In this document: piece after piece, positions 32,488 through 41,675 of the stretch
Position numbering within the stretch: position 1 is the first letter of the stretch
Layout: each line of letters starts with the position of its first letter
NCBI GenBank assembly: GCA_964434575.1
Contig: CAYSWB010000002.1
Location: 58,060-122,059 of the forward strand
Source of the DNA: DAORHV01 sp964434575
GTDB taxonomy: Bacteria > Patescibacteriota > Gracilibacteria > Peribacterales > Peribacteraceae
DNA length: 64,000 bases
Direction of reading: 5' to 3'
Notes under the pieces: model-generated
Told to the model about the DNA's origin: nothing
The model's database searches: none
The model's input: only the letters and a program-made list of their open reading frames with translations
Made by a program: the position numbers and the translations under genes

Positions 32488-33708
32488 ATGGGCATATTTT
32501 CCCGCAAGTCGGCAGACGCAGCGTCCCCTGAAGCGGATTTCGACTACATGCCCGCCGGGAAAATTTATGCGGATACGGCATGCCAGACGCTGCGCCCTCG
32601 CCGCGTCATCGACGCGGAGGCTGGTTACTATTTGCGGAACAATGCCTGCGGCGGCCGCGTGAAGTACGGCTGGGGCCGCACGGTGGACGCCGAGGTGCAG
32701 GCCGCACGCGAGGGGATCCTTGCCATGCTGGGCGCGTCGGCAAAGGACTATGTCGTCGCCTTCACGTTGAACACCACCTACGGCATCAACATCGTGCTCC
32801 AACAGCTGCCGGAGAAGCGTTTTTCGCGCATCGTCACGTCCACCATCGAGCATAATTCCGTATTCCTGCCGTCGCAGGCCTGGGCCAAGCGGCGCAGCGC
32901 GCAGCGCCTGGTGCTGGAGCGTGCCGATGACGGCTCGCTGGCGTACGAACCGGCGCAGCTGGAGCAGGCGGTCGTCATCGTCAACGCCACGTCGAACATC
33001 GACGGGCGCGGATTGGCGAATGCAAAGAAGCTAGCCGGCGACGTGCATGCGCAGGGCGGCATCCTCTTGCTCGATGCCGCGCAGACCTTCGCGCACGATC
33101 CGGCGTCGCTGCGCGGAGTCCCATTCGACGCGCTCTTCGGCTCCGGTCACAAGATGTACGGACCGAGCATCGGGTTCGTGGTCATCCGGCGCGAACTGCT
33201 GCGGTCGCTGGATCTCTTCCTCACCGGCGGCGGCACCGTCTCCGACGTCGACCGCGACACGGCGACGTCGCTGCGCGGCGACCCGGAGCGCGAGCACGAG
33301 GTGCTGGAGCTGGGCCTCCAGAACTGGGCCGGCATCACCGGATTGCACGCGGCCATCGATTGGCTGAACGGCTGGAAGCGCGGCGGCATGGACCGCGTCG
33401 CGTACGAGGCAGGACTGGCCAAGCGCCTATTCGACGGGCTCCGTGCCATTCCCAAGGTACACTTGGTGAACGCGTCGCCCGGTCCCATCGTCAGCCTGTG
33501 GGCCGACGGCACCGATGCGCACCGCCTGGCGCTGTTTTTGGACGAGGCCGGCATCATGTGCCGCAGCGGCCACTTCTGCTGCCACTACGAACTGGCGCAC
33601 CGCCGCAAGCTTCCGCCGCTGCTTCGCATTTCGCTGGGCCTCCACAACACGCCGGAGCAGGCCGATCGCATCGCCGCCACGCTGGCCCGCATCCTTTCCG
33701 CCATCTAG
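32488..33708 (+). CDS. Class V aminotransferase, cysteine-desulfurase-like
   Basis: 406-residue PLP enzyme. PLP Lys is in FGSGHKMYGPSIGFV, and the cofactor Asp in LLLDAAQTFAHDP. STIEHNS and NATSNIDG match the SufS/CsdA group, and CRSGHFCCHYEL occupies the position of the catalytic-cysteine loop (RxGHxC in SufS). It probably mobilises sulfur from cysteine; no SufE, SufU or IscU gene is adjacent. CATACT lies 8 nt before the ATG. The stop is 3 nt before the DsbA-like gene. Confidence 0.85.
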   Translation: MGIFSRKSADAASPEADFDYMPAGKIYADTACQTLRPRRVIDAEAGYYLRNNACGGRVKYGWGRTVDAEVQAAREGILAMLGASAKDYVVAFTLNTTYGINIVLQQLPEKRFSRIVTSTIEHNSVFLPSQAWAKRRSAQRLVLERADDGSLAYEPAQLEQAVVIVNATSNIDGRGLANAKKLAGDVHAQGGILLLDAAQTFAHDPASLRGVPFDALFGSGHKMYGPSIGFVVIRRELLRSLDLFLTGGGTVSDVDRDTATSLRGDPEREHEVLELGLQNWAGITGLHAAIDWLNGWKRGGMDRVAYEAGLAKRLFDGLRAIPKVHLVNASPGPIVSLWADGTDAHRLALFLDEAGIMCRSGHFCCHYELAHRRKLPPLLRISLGLHNTPEQADRIAATLARILSAI

Positions 33709-33711
33709 CGC

Positions 33712-34782
33712 ATGTTCTGCATCGCCGCGTTTATCGTCTTCGCCGTCCTGGCAATCTTCTCCGCCAGCCATCGGCCGCTGGCCGCCAAGGCATGGCGCTG
33801 CGTGTGGCTCCGCGTGACGTTCCGTCCGTGCGACCTGGCGTTCGGCGACGAACTGAAAGCGCGCATCCTGGCCAAGGTCGTGGTCCGCTGGCCCGGCCTC
33901 GTCCGCCCGCTGGACCGCTCGCTGGATTGGCTGGCGTTCCTGTTCGTGGCGCTCAGCGTTTGGAGCGTGCTGGCTGTGGCCGCCTCGGGGCTGAACCTGT
34001 GGGTCTACGACACGTGCGATCCGTCCAGTGCCGAATCGTGCTCGCTGTCCGGCGAAGCGTGCGGCGTGCAGCAGGCGTCGCTGCCGCTCGGCACCGCGCT
34101 GGCCGAGGGCCGGCTGGGGGAGTGGGCCGCGGCCCCGGTGATGGGATACGTGGAAACGCTGTCACGCATTCCCGACAGATTGAAGACGTGGGACGCGGCC
34201 GAGTACCTGGGCCCGACCGCCACGTTCGCCCGGCCGCGCGACGCCGCCAAGCCGTACGCGCTGGAGATCATCGATCCCAGCTGCCAATTCTGCCGGAAGC
34301 TGACGCACAATCTGGAGCAAGCCGGCGCGCTGGACGCCAACAACGTCAGCTATCTGTTGTACCCCATCCCGCTGCCGGACGGCGGCACAAAGTTCCCGCA
34401 TTCCACGCTCATGGCCTCGTACATCGAGGCGGCCAAGCTTGTGCCGCTCAGCAACAGCGGTGGCATCGGGGGCGACTGGCGACTGCTGGAGTCCATCTTC
34501 TCCGAAACGGGTTCCGGTACGGTGACGTTGCAGGAGCAATTCGTGATGGGTTTCAACGCCAAGTCGGCCGAGGCCCAACTGCAGACCATGCTTCTCGATA
34601 TCGGCTACACGGCGCGGGAAGCCCTGCGCATCGGCGAGCTGGCCGCGTCGCCGGACGTGGCGCATGCGCTGGCCGAACAGCGGATGATCGTGGAGGAGAA
34701 GGTCCGCACGATCAAAATCCCCACGCTGCTCATCGGGGGCCGCCGGTACGACCGCGTGGTGGACGCGGACAAGCTGCGCTGA
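33712..34782 (+). CDS. Membrane-anchored DsbA/DsbG-like thiol oxidoreductase
   Basis: 356 residues. An N-terminal hydrophobic segment and a second span near residues 73-95 precede a thioredoxin-fold domain with the redox motif in DPSCQFCRKL (CQFC). A helical insertion follows, and IKIPTLLIGGRRYDRVV holds the cis-proline of DsbA-like proteins. A cysteine-rich stretch (DTCDPSSAESCSLSGEACG) lies just outside the second helix and may receive electrons. It likely forms or isomerises disulfides outside the cytoplasm. Co-transcribed with the desulfurase-like gene. Confidence 0.8.
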   Translation: MFCIAAFIVFAVLAIFSASHRPLAAKAWRCVWLRVTFRPCDLAFGDELKARILAKVVVRWPGLVRPLDRSLDWLAFLFVALSVWSVLAVAASGLNLWVYDTCDPSSAESCSLSGEACGVQQASLPLGTALAEGRLGEWAAAPVMGYVETLSRIPDRLKTWDAAEYLGPTATFARPRDAAKPYALEIIDPSCQFCRKLTHNLEQAGALDANNVSYLLYPIPLPDGGTKFPHSTLMASYIEAAKLVPLSNSGGIGGDWRLLESIFSETGSGTVTLQEQFVMGFNAKSAEAQLQTMLLDIGYTAREALRIGELAASPDVAHALAEQRMIVEEKVRTIKIPTLLIGGRRYDRVVDADKLR

Positions 34783-34831
34783 GGCCCATTTTCTTGCACG
34801 GACCAGGCCATCGTGGTTGCATGGCGCCCCA

Positions 34832-35428
34832 ATGCGCCCCCGCAAGCGCCTTACCGTCGGCTCCGAATATCTGGAAGGCCGGCGCCTGCCGGGGCTCGGG
34901 CATTTTCCTGGCTTCGTGTCCGTCGACGACCAGCAACTGCTTCTGAGGGAGCTTTTTCACTCGCGTAAAGCACACCGGCCCGTGGCTGATGAGGAGTTCG
35001 GTGCTTTCCAGGTGCTGTCCGCGCGGCAGTTCCCGCTGGAGACCAGTCGGCTGTCCACGCGCATCGCCGTGCAAAGGCTGCTCTGCGGCCAACCTTCGCG
35101 GGTGCAGGTGAATTGGTACGAGGAGGGGAAGGGTATCGGAGATCACATCGATATGCCGGATATCCGCGACGGCGCGGTCCTTACGCTCGGGGCCGGTTGC
35201 GTCATCCACTTCCGCCGGACGCTGAAAGACGAGATCTGCACACGGCTGCTGCTGAAGCCAGGAGATCTGTATGTGATGCGCGGCGAAGCGCGCGAGTGCG
35301 CACACGGCATCGCCGACGCCCACGTGGATACGTTCAAAGGCGCCAAACACCAGCGCGTGGGCGAGCGTGTGGCCATGGTGTTCGCGACCGAGCGGTTGCC
35401 TACGGAAAAGCGGCCGAAGTCGTGCTAA
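34832..35428 (+). CDS. AlkB-like 2OG-Fe(II) oxygenase
   Basis: 198 residues. The AlkB-type core is visible: QVNWYEEGKGIGDHIDMPD with the iron ligands in HID, LLLKPGDLYVMRGEAR, ECAHGIADAH with the distal His, and RVAMVFATER with the 2-oxoglutarate-binding Arg. The family oxidatively demethylates alkylated nucleic acids, or modifies RNA or protein. ATG 34832 is preferred to an in-frame TTG 15 nt upstream. It lies between the DsbA-like gene and the RlmI-like gene in one run of same-strand genes. Confidence 0.85.
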   Translation: MRPRKRLTVGSEYLEGRRLPGLGHFPGFVSVDDQQLLLRELFHSRKAHRPVADEEFGAFQVLSARQFPLETSRLSTRIAVQRLLCGQPSRVQVNWYEEGKGIGDHIDMPDIRDGAVLTLGAGCVIHFRRTLKDEICTRLLLKPGDLYVMRGEARECAHGIADAHVDTFKGAKHQRVGERVAMVFATERLPTEKRPKSC

Positions 35429-35440
35429 GATACGTCGTCC

Positions 35441-36622
35441 ATGCAGTTCTACCCCGTCCTCACCGTCAAAGCCACCGGCGAGATCCACCTGCGCAACAGG
35501 CATCACGCCATCTTCCAGTCGGCCATCACGTCGCCGCCGGCCGCCGAGGACGGCAGCATCGTGGAAGTCAAAAGCATGAAAGGGGAGTTCCTGTGCTACG
35601 CCACCTACAACAGCGAGGCCTACATCTGCGGCCGCGCGATCGCGTTCGACCGCGGCGATCCCATGGAGACGTTGCGCCGCAACATCTCGCGCGCGGTGGC
35701 CATGCGCAAGTCGCTGGCCGGGTCCGAGGACACGAATTGCTGGCGGCTCATCAACGCCGAGGGCGACGGCATCCCGGGTCTGATCGTGGACCAATACGGC
35801 GACATCGTGGTCATGCAGCTCACGACCATGGGCATGGACAAGCTGCGCGACTGGATCGCCGACCTGCTGTTCGGTCTGTGCAAGCCCAAGGCCGTGTTCG
35901 AGAAATCCACCGGCGGCTCGCGCAAGAAGGAAGGACTCGAACCGAAGGAAGGTTGGGTGAAGGGCGAGGGCCCGGCCCAGTTCCAGGTGAAGGAACGCGG
36001 ATTGAAGTACATCATCGACCTGGCCGGAAGCCAGAAGACCGGCTTCTTCTTGGACCAGCGCGAGATGCGCACGCTGGTGCGCACGTACGCCAAGGGCCGC
36101 ACGGTGCTGGACTGCTGCAGCTATGTCGGCGGCTTCTCGGTGAACGCGCTGGCCGGCGGCGCATTGGCGGCCGACGCGGTGGACTACGACCAGACCGCCA
36201 TCAAGCGCGCCAAGGAACACGTCGCCCTGAACGGCTTGGACACGGCGAACTTCGGCGCGTACCCCAACGACACCTTCGAATTCCTGCGCAAGCGCCCGCT
36301 ACCGCGCAAATACGACTTTATCGTGCTGGACCCGCCGGCGTTCGCCAAGCGCAGCACCGACCTGGAGCCGGCCAAGAAGGCGTACACCGACATGAACCGC
36401 CTGGCGCTGGAGATCCTGCCCGCCAACAGCCTGCTGCTCACGTGCTCGTGCTCGTACCAGATGGACGCGCAGCTGTTCCAGACCGCCATCTTCCACGCCG
36501 CGCGGCAGGCCCGCCGTTTCGTGCGCATCCTCGGCCGCCACCGACACGCGGTGGACCATCCCATCAACCTGTACCACCCGGAGGTGGACTACTTGAAGAG
36601 CCTGCTGCTGTGGGTGGAGTAG
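35441..36622 (+). CDS. rlmI: 23S rRNA (cytosine-1962-C5)-methyltransferase-like protein
   Basis: 393 residues: an N-terminal PUA domain (VLTVKATGEIHLRNRHHAIF) followed by a SAM-dependent Rossmann domain: KTGFFLDQREMR, VLDCCSYVGGFSVNALAGG, FIVLDPPAFAKR and LLTCSCSYQMD. These match RlmI/YccW. A Lys/Glu-rich insertion (about residues 160-185) is not typical. TAAGAT ends 9 nt before the ATG, so it has its own promoter as well as the upstream run. Confidence 0.9.
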   Translation: MQFYPVLTVKATGEIHLRNRHHAIFQSAITSPPAAEDGSIVEVKSMKGEFLCYATYNSEAYICGRAIAFDRGDPMETLRRNISRAVAMRKSLAGSEDTNCWRLINAEGDGIPGLIVDQYGDIVVMQLTTMGMDKLRDWIADLLFGLCKPKAVFEKSTGGSRKKEGLEPKEGWVKGEGPAQFQVKERGLKYIIDLAGSQKTGFFLDQREMRTLVRTYAKGRTVLDCCSYVGGFSVNALAGGALAADAVDYDQTAIKRAKEHVALNGLDTANFGAYPNDTFEFLRKRPLPRKYDFIVLDPPAFAKRSTDLEPAKKAYTDMNRLALEILPANSLLLTCSCSYQMDAQLFQTAIFHAARQARRFVRILGRHRHAVDHPINLYHPEVDYLKSLLLWVE

Positions 36623-36631
36623 GAGCCCTGC

Positions 36632-38698
36632 TCAACGCACGATCACCACGATGTTGCGCTCCGGCAGCGTGACGTGTTCGTCGGACGCGTCGTCGAACGA
36701 CACGGTGCCGGCCAGCTCGTACGTCCCGCGGCCGGCATCCGCCGGGACGGGCAGGCGTACTTCGCAGACCAGCAGGCCATCGCCGTACTTGGTGAAGTGC
36801 AGGCGCGGGTCGTTCGCTGAGAGTCGCAGTTCGGTCCAGCCGCCGTTGCCGTTCACCGGCGCGTTGGTGTGCACCGTCACGCAGGCGGGCACGCGGGTCA
36901 GGGCCACGCGCAGGCTCAGACTCTCGCCGGGCGCGCGGTGCTGGTGTTCGCCCATCAGCGGCGTGGTGGCGACCACCGGGCCGGCCAACAGGCGGTCGGC
37001 GCGGCGTCCGGTCTCCCCGATGATCTCGGCGACCGGCCCGAAGTCCATGCCGTCCACGGTCTCGGTGCTGAGCACCGACCAGTCGTCCGGCGTGGTGTCC
37101 ACGCTGGTGCCGGGGACGTTGTGGCGGCGCCTGCTCTGCTCGATGGTGCGCAGGGTGGTGGCCGCGATCTGCGCGCGCGACGCGAACACCAGGCGGATGT
37201 ACGCGCGGTGGTTGTAGCCGTCCACGACCCGCTCGCGCCACTTGTCGCCGTACATCTGATGCAGGAAATCCGCGCGCTCTTCTTCGCGTAGTCCGTTCCA
37301 CCACTCCACGCTGGCGTCGGTGTCGTGGTTGTCTGTGATGGCCGTGCAGTCGACGGGGTAGCCGTTCACGTCGGCGTAGCGCGCCGTGCGTGCGCCGGCT
37401 GCCTCGGCGCGGTAGCCCCACATGGGTGAGCGCATGCCGGTCAGGCCGTTCTCGCGCAGCGGCTTGTCCACTTCCTCTTCGCTCACGTACCCCACGTCCT
37501 CGGCGATGAAGTGCACGTCCGGAAATTCCTTCTTCAGCCGCTGAAACAGCGTGTGCTTCAGCGCGTCGATGTGGTGCGACTCGTGCCGATCGTCGGTGGC
37601 GACCACGTAGTACTTCCAGACCAGCGCCAGCACGTGGTCCAAGCGGATGACCTTGGCCACCTTGGCCATGTGGCGGACGTTCTCGGCGAGGAAATCGATG
37701 ACCTTGGGCTCCATCTCGCCGCGGAAGCGGTACACCGCGTGGCCCCAGGTCTGCTCGCCGTACGGGTCGCCGGGGCTCTTGCAGCCGGACTTGAACAGCA
37801 GCGATCCGTCGTCATTCAGGTAGAACAGTTCCTGGTTCGCCCACACGTCGGCGCTGTCGTGCTGGGGGTAGATGGCCTTGTCCATCACCACCTTCGCGCC
37901 CGCACCCTCGATGCGTTCGGTCGTGTCGGCCCACTGCTTGCCCAGTACCTGCTGGGTGTACAGGACGAAGCGGATCTCGTCGACGAATGCCGGGTCGTCC
38001 ACCATCGCCATCGCCTTGCGGCCGTTGATGCCCTTGGCGCGGAACTCCGCCGGCCATTCGTACCACGGCTTCCCGTCGAAACGCTTCTTCAGCGCGTTGA
38101 AGACGGCGTAGTTCAGCACGTTGTCGTCGGCCCGTTCGCAGAATTCCTGCAGCTCGGCTTTGGGCGCGTCGTCATCACCCTCGTTCAGTCGGACGTACGC
38201 GATGCGCAGTGCTTCCAGTTTATAGGCGCGTTCGATGTTGTGGTCGAAGCGGCCGGTCTCCGCCGATGCCGGCGCGAGCCGTTCATACTCTTCCTTTAGG
38301 CGGGCGAACGCCTCCGATCCCTGCAGCTGCGGGATGCGCGACAGTGCCGCCACGGACGGGTCGTACGAGAACATGCCCGCCGCGCAGTACGGACACGGCC
38401 CGGCCAGCCTGTCGTTGCCGGTGTCGTTAATGGGGTTTAACTGCACGCCGGCGAAACCCGCGTCCGCGGTTTTCACGCCGAATTGCTCGAAGTCATCCAG
38501 GTCGCCCGCCGAGGCGATCCGCCTGGCCGAGCGCAGCGCCAGCGGGGTGTGCACGTCCAACAGGGCCACGCGTCCGTCCTCGCCGCCGAATTCGGAGCGC
38601 CGCCCGAGTTTGGTCCAGAACGGCGACGGCTGGCCGGTTTCGGTCAATTGCCCCGGTTGAAGCACGGAGACGTCGGGTTCGTAACGCGGGGATTTCAT
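36632..38698 (-). CDS. malQ: 4-alpha-glucanotransferase (GH77)
   Basis: Disproportionates maltodextrins. 688 residues. Catalytic segments of amylomaltases are present: IRLDHVLALVWKYYVV (nucleophile Asp), VHFIAEDVGYVSEEEVD (acid/base Glu), GLTGMRSPMWGY and TAITDNHDTDASVEWWNG (stabilising Asp). From about residue 570 there is a beta-rich C-terminal extension (ESLSLRVALTRVPACVTVH, ending in an immunoglobulin-like strand pattern) that ordinary MalQ lacks; it may bind glucan. The leader is C-rich. No glycogen genes are adjacent. Confidence 0.9.
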   Translation of the reverse strand: MKSPRYEPDVSVLQPGQLTETGQPSPFWTKLGRRSEFGGEDGRVALLDVHTPLALRSARRIASAGDLDDFEQFGVKTADAGFAGVQLNPINDTGNDRLAGPCPYCAAGMFSYDPSVAALSRIPQLQGSEAFARLKEEYERLAPASAETGRFDHNIERAYKLEALRIAYVRLNEGDDDAPKAELQEFCERADDNVLNYAVFNALKKRFDGKPWYEWPAEFRAKGINGRKAMAMVDDPAFVDEIRFVLYTQQVLGKQWADTTERIEGAGAKVVMDKAIYPQHDSADVWANQELFYLNDDGSLLFKSGCKSPGDPYGEQTWGHAVYRFRGEMEPKVIDFLAENVRHMAKVAKVIRLDHVLALVWKYYVVATDDRHESHHIDALKHTLFQRLKKEFPDVHFIAEDVGYVSEEEVDKPLRENGLTGMRSPMWGYRAEAAGARTARYADVNGYPVDCTAITDNHDTDASVEWWNGLREEERADFLHQMYGDKWRERVVDGYNHRAYIRLVFASRAQIAATTLRTIEQSRRRHNVPGTSVDTTPDDWSVLSTETVDGMDFGPVAEIIGETGRRADRLLAGPVVATTPLMGEHQHRAPGESLSLRVALTRVPACVTVHTNAPVNGNGGWTELRLSANDPRLHFTKYGDGLLVCEVRLPVPADAGRGTYELAGTVSFDDASDEHVTLPERNIVVIVR

Positions 38699-38769
38699 GG
38701 GGGCGGGGAACGGAAGTCAGGAGGGGGATGGTCCCTTCCGCCGCGCCGGGTGTCAAATTTTCCGCCGCG

Positions 38770-39441
38770 TCAGCGCAGCACCGTCATCGGGTCGATCCAC
38801 GCCTCGAGCTCTTGTTCGGTCTGCACGTAGCCCGCCAGCGCGGCTGCGGTTCCTTTATGGATGCTCAAATGCAGATGCTTGCGCTCGCCGTCGGTTTCGG
38901 GTGTGAACCCTTGTCCGAGTGTGGCGAACGTACGGCCAGTCATCAGCATCGTGCCGGGCGTGAGCTGGATGGACGAGAGCGTGAACGCGATGTGGCCGTA
39001 GAGCACGGTCACGGTTTCGCCGCCGATCTCACACGACTGCACCATGACGCCGCCGTACCCGTCCACGTCGCGAGCGAGCTTCACCGGGCCGTCGCAGATG
39101 GCCTGCACGCCGATCGTCTCGTCTTCCTCACCGGGCAGGATCTCGAAGTCGGTGCCGGTGTGGTAGCCCGAGAACCGTTCCGGTTGCACCGGCGACGTGC
39201 CTTTGGTGATTTTCATGCCGAACGGCTTCTTGGTGACCCGCTGCTCATAATCTTCCAGCGGCGCCTCGCCCGGGATGAACACCGTCTCGTCCAATGACGA
39301 CGAAGACGACGCCGTCACGGCGGGCATGGCCGACGACGAAGACTCTTGGATGGGCACGGGTTCGGGCAGCACCGGCTCGGCCGGGGCGGGGGAGCACGCC
39401 GTCACGGCGAAGACGGACACGAGAAGCAGGCGAAGGCGCAT
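38770..39441 (-). CDS. M23-family peptidase lipoprotein
   Basis: 223 residues with a lipoprotein signal (VFAVTAC) and a Ser/Pro-rich linker. The LytM/M23 fold motifs are HTGTDF (HxGxD type, zinc ligands), YGHIAF and KHLHLSIHKG (HxH). Such enzymes cut peptidoglycan cross-links or cell-surface peptides. The start at ATG 39439-39441 lies exactly 6 nt after the minus-strand TATACT, so it is leaderless and shares a tiny divergent promoter with the ChbG-type gene. Confidence 0.85.
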   Translation of the reverse strand: MRLRLLLVSVFAVTACSPAPAEPVLPEPVPIQESSSSAMPAVTASSSSSLDETVFIPGEAPLEDYEQRVTKKPFGMKITKGTSPVQPERFSGYHTGTDFEILPGEEDETIGVQAICDGPVKLARDVDGYGGVMVQSCEIGGETVTVLYGHIAFTLSSIQLTPGTMLMTGRTFATLGQGFTPETDGERKHLHLSIHKGTAAALAGYVQTEQELEAWIDPMTVLR

Positions 39442-39447
39442 GCCCCC

Positions 39448-39468
39448 AGTATACTCCGGTGCTACACT
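39448..39468. promoter_or_regulatory. Back-to-back divergent leaderless promoters
   Basis: Minus-strand -10 TATACT (39448-39453) and plus-strand extended -10 TGCTACACT (hexamer 39463-39468). Each ends exactly 6 nt before its start codon (ATG at 39441, GTG at 39475). The whole intergenic region is 33 bp, so the -35 region of each promoter falls inside the other gene. Confidence 0.65.
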
Positions 39469-39474
39469 GCGCGC

Positions 39475-40314
39475 GTGAACCGACGCCTCATCATCAACGC
39501 CGACGACCTGGGCATCACGTCCCAGCGCAGCCACGGGATCTTCACCGCCTTCGAGCAGGGCTTCGTGACGAGCGCGTCGCTCATCCCGAACTTCAGCGAG
39601 AGCCAGAAGGCCGCCCGCCATGCCCGCGAGCGCGAGCTGCCCACCGGCCTGCATCTGAACCTCACCGACGGCGCGCCCATCAGCGCCGAAAGCGACATCG
39701 AAACGCTGCTCACCACCGACGGGTTCTTCCTCGGCCGCCAGACGCTGATGCGCATGCTCAACGAAGGCGAGATCGACAAGCACCACATCGAGCGCGAGCT
39801 GCGCAGCCAGTTCGAATGGTTCTTGGACAACCACGGCCAGCCCACGCATGTCGACGGGCATCACCACATCCACGTCCACCCCAAAGTCGCGCCCATCCTG
39901 GTCACGCTGTTCGACCGCTACGGCATTTCGTTCACCCGCATCCCCAGCGAGCCCGTGCCGCCGTTCGGGTTCATGATCGAAGAAGACCACATGAAGAAGA
40001 TCATCGCCATCAACACGCAGGCCGACGCCGCCCGCGCGCTGTTCGCCGCGCACGGCGTGAAGAGCACGGACCACTTCCGCGGCATGACCATGGTCGGCAA
40101 CGCGTCCAACCGCAACCTGCGCCATATCCTCAGCCGCCTGCCCGAGGGCGTCACCGAGCTGATGGTCCACCCCGGCAGCCAGAACCCGCACGGCGAGCCG
40201 TTCGAGACCGACCCGCAGCGCGTCACCGAGTTCAACATGGTCATGAACCCCGAGCTCACGACGGAATTCGAGGAGCGCAAAATCGAACTGTGCTCGTTCG
40301 CGGACCTGTACTAG
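39475..40314 (+). CDS. ChbG/YdjC-type carbohydrate deacetylase
   Basis: 279 residues. The metal-binding motifs of the YdjC family are present: LIINADDLGITSQRSHG (Asp pair), GLHLNLTDGAP, THVDGHHHIHVHP (His ligands) and TELMVHPGSQNP. ChbG removes an acetyl group from chito-oligosaccharides; here the substrate is unknown. The start is GTG 39475, fixed by the TACACT 6 nt upstream. It is divergent from the M23 peptidase gene, so both may serve envelope glycan turnover (inference). Confidence 0.9.
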   Translation: MNRRLIINADDLGITSQRSHGIFTAFEQGFVTSASLIPNFSESQKAARHARERELPTGLHLNLTDGAPISAESDIETLLTTDGFFLGRQTLMRMLNEGEIDKHHIERELRSQFEWFLDNHGQPTHVDGHHHIHVHPKVAPILVTLFDRYGISFTRIPSEPVPPFGFMIEEDHMKKIIAINTQADAARALFAAHGVKSTDHFRGMTMVGNASNRNLRHILSRLPEGVTELMVHPGSQNPHGEPFETDPQRVTEFNMVMNPELTTEFEERKIELCSFADLY

Positions 40315-40344
40315 CGACGCGGGAGACGCGCGCGGAGCCGGCGG

Positions 40345-41136
40345 TCAGAACTGCGCCAGGATGAACCGGTCGATGGGGCGGAAGCCCAGTTTCTCGTACA
40401 CCGCCAGCGCGGCCGTGTTGTCGTTCTTGCAAAACAGGATGATGTGCTTGCCCTTGGCGATCCACTCGCGGCAGATGGCGCTCACCACCTGTTTGCCGTA
40501 GCCCTGGCCGCGGTGGTCGGGGTGGGTCATCACCGCGCCGATCTGCGCGTACTGCTCGGACCAGCCCTGGAGGTTGGCGCGCGCCACGATTTTGCCGCCG
40601 ATCTTCAGCAGGTATTCGCCATCCGGGAAAATCTGGGCGCGCTCGCGGTCGGTGATCTCCTCTTCATTGCCGTCCATCAGCTTTTCCAGCCGGAGAATGT
40701 CATCCACGTCCTTGGGCGTCGCCTTGGTCACCGGGCCAGGGTGGTCGGTGAAGTTCCGCTTGGTCAGCAGGAACACGGTTTCCTCTCGCACCAGCTTCGG
40801 CACGATGCCGTAGCGCCGCAGTCGGGCGATGGCCGGCAGGGCATAGCGCTCGAACATGGGCATCCACTCGATGCGGCAGCGCCGCTCGACGAAGTGGTCC
40901 ACCAAGTCCGCGATGGCGCGGTTGTTGTCGGCGTTGATCACCAGGCTGCCGAAGCGCTTGAAGTACGCGCCCAATCCGATCATTTGTTCACCCCGGTACT
41001 CGCCGGCGAATTCGGCGACCGCGAACGGGTCTTTCTCGCGGTGGAACGTGCCGATGACGAACAGGTTTTCCTGCTCTTTTTTCCCCGCGAAGCGCAAGAT
41101 CACTGGCCGGTGCTTGGGTCCGAAGGCGCGGCTCAT
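40345..41136 (-). CDS. GNAT-family acetyltransferase
   Basis: 263 residues. The C-terminal GNAT domain carries the acetyl-CoA loop in GAVMTHPDHRGQGYGKQVV and the family ending FCKNDNTAALAVYEKLGFRP. The N-terminal ~120 residues form a second, diverged GNAT-like half (EQENLFVIGTF, FKRFGSLVINADN), as in two-domain GNATs. Acceptor unknown. TAGGAT ends exactly 6 nt before the ATG on the minus strand (leaderless). Confidence 0.87.
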   Translation of the reverse strand: MSRAFGPKHRPVILRFAGKKEQENLFVIGTFHREKDPFAVAEFAGEYRGEQMIGLGAYFKRFGSLVINADNNRAIADLVDHFVERRCRIEWMPMFERYALPAIARLRRYGIVPKLVREETVFLLTKRNFTDHPGPVTKATPKDVDDILRLEKLMDGNEEEITDRERAQIFPDGEYLLKIGGKIVARANLQGWSEQYAQIGAVMTHPDHRGQGYGKQVVSAICREWIAKGKHIILFCKNDNTAALAVYEKLGFRPIDRFILAQF

Positions 41137-41234
41137 GTTGACATCCTACAGCACGCGCGCCGGCGTGCCCGGCTTCGCCGCAAGTCCAAGGCGGTTGGAC
41201 TGGCCGCCAACGGTGCTAGACTGACCTTTGGCCC

Positions 41235-41660
41235 ATGAAATATCCCGCGTTCCTGAGAGGCTTTGCCGCGGCTTCCGTCGTGTACTTGCTCGGCCAGTAC
41301 GCCTGGCATCACGTGTTGCTCGCGGGGTTCTACGCGCCGCGGCTCGCCGCCATGGCCGGCGTCGCGTCCGTCGCCGAACAGGGGCCGGCTTCGCTCTTGC
41401 CGTTCATCATCGCCGCGCAGCTGCTGGGTGCGGCGGCCACGGCGTATTTCGTGCTGCGCACGTCCAATTCCCCGAAAGAAGGCGCCGTGAACGGCGCGAT
41501 CGTCGGGTTGCTGATGGTTGGAGCGGTGAACTTCGTGAACCACAGCCTGTTGGCCAACTGGGACCTGGCGCTCACGCTGGTAGACACCGGCTGGGGCATC
41601 TTGCTCGGCGCCATCGCGGGAGCGTCGGCCTACGTCATCGCGCACGCCAAGGTCCGCTGA
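41235..41660 (+). CDS. DUF2177-like membrane protein
   Basis: 141 residues with four hydrophobic helices. GAIVGLLMVGAVNFVNHSLL followed by NWDLALTLVDTGWGILLGAI matches the layout of DUF2177 proteins, whose role is unknown. An extended -10 (TGCTAGACT) lies 12 nt before the ATG. Confidence 0.75.
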   Translation: MKYPAFLRGFAAASVVYLLGQYAWHHVLLAGFYAPRLAAMAGVASVAEQGPASLLPFIIAAQLLGAAATAYFVLRTSNSPKEGAVNGAIVGLLMVGAVNFVNHSLLANWDLALTLVDTGWGILLGAIAGASAYVIAHAKVR

Positions 41661-41675
41661 GGAGACGGATCACGC

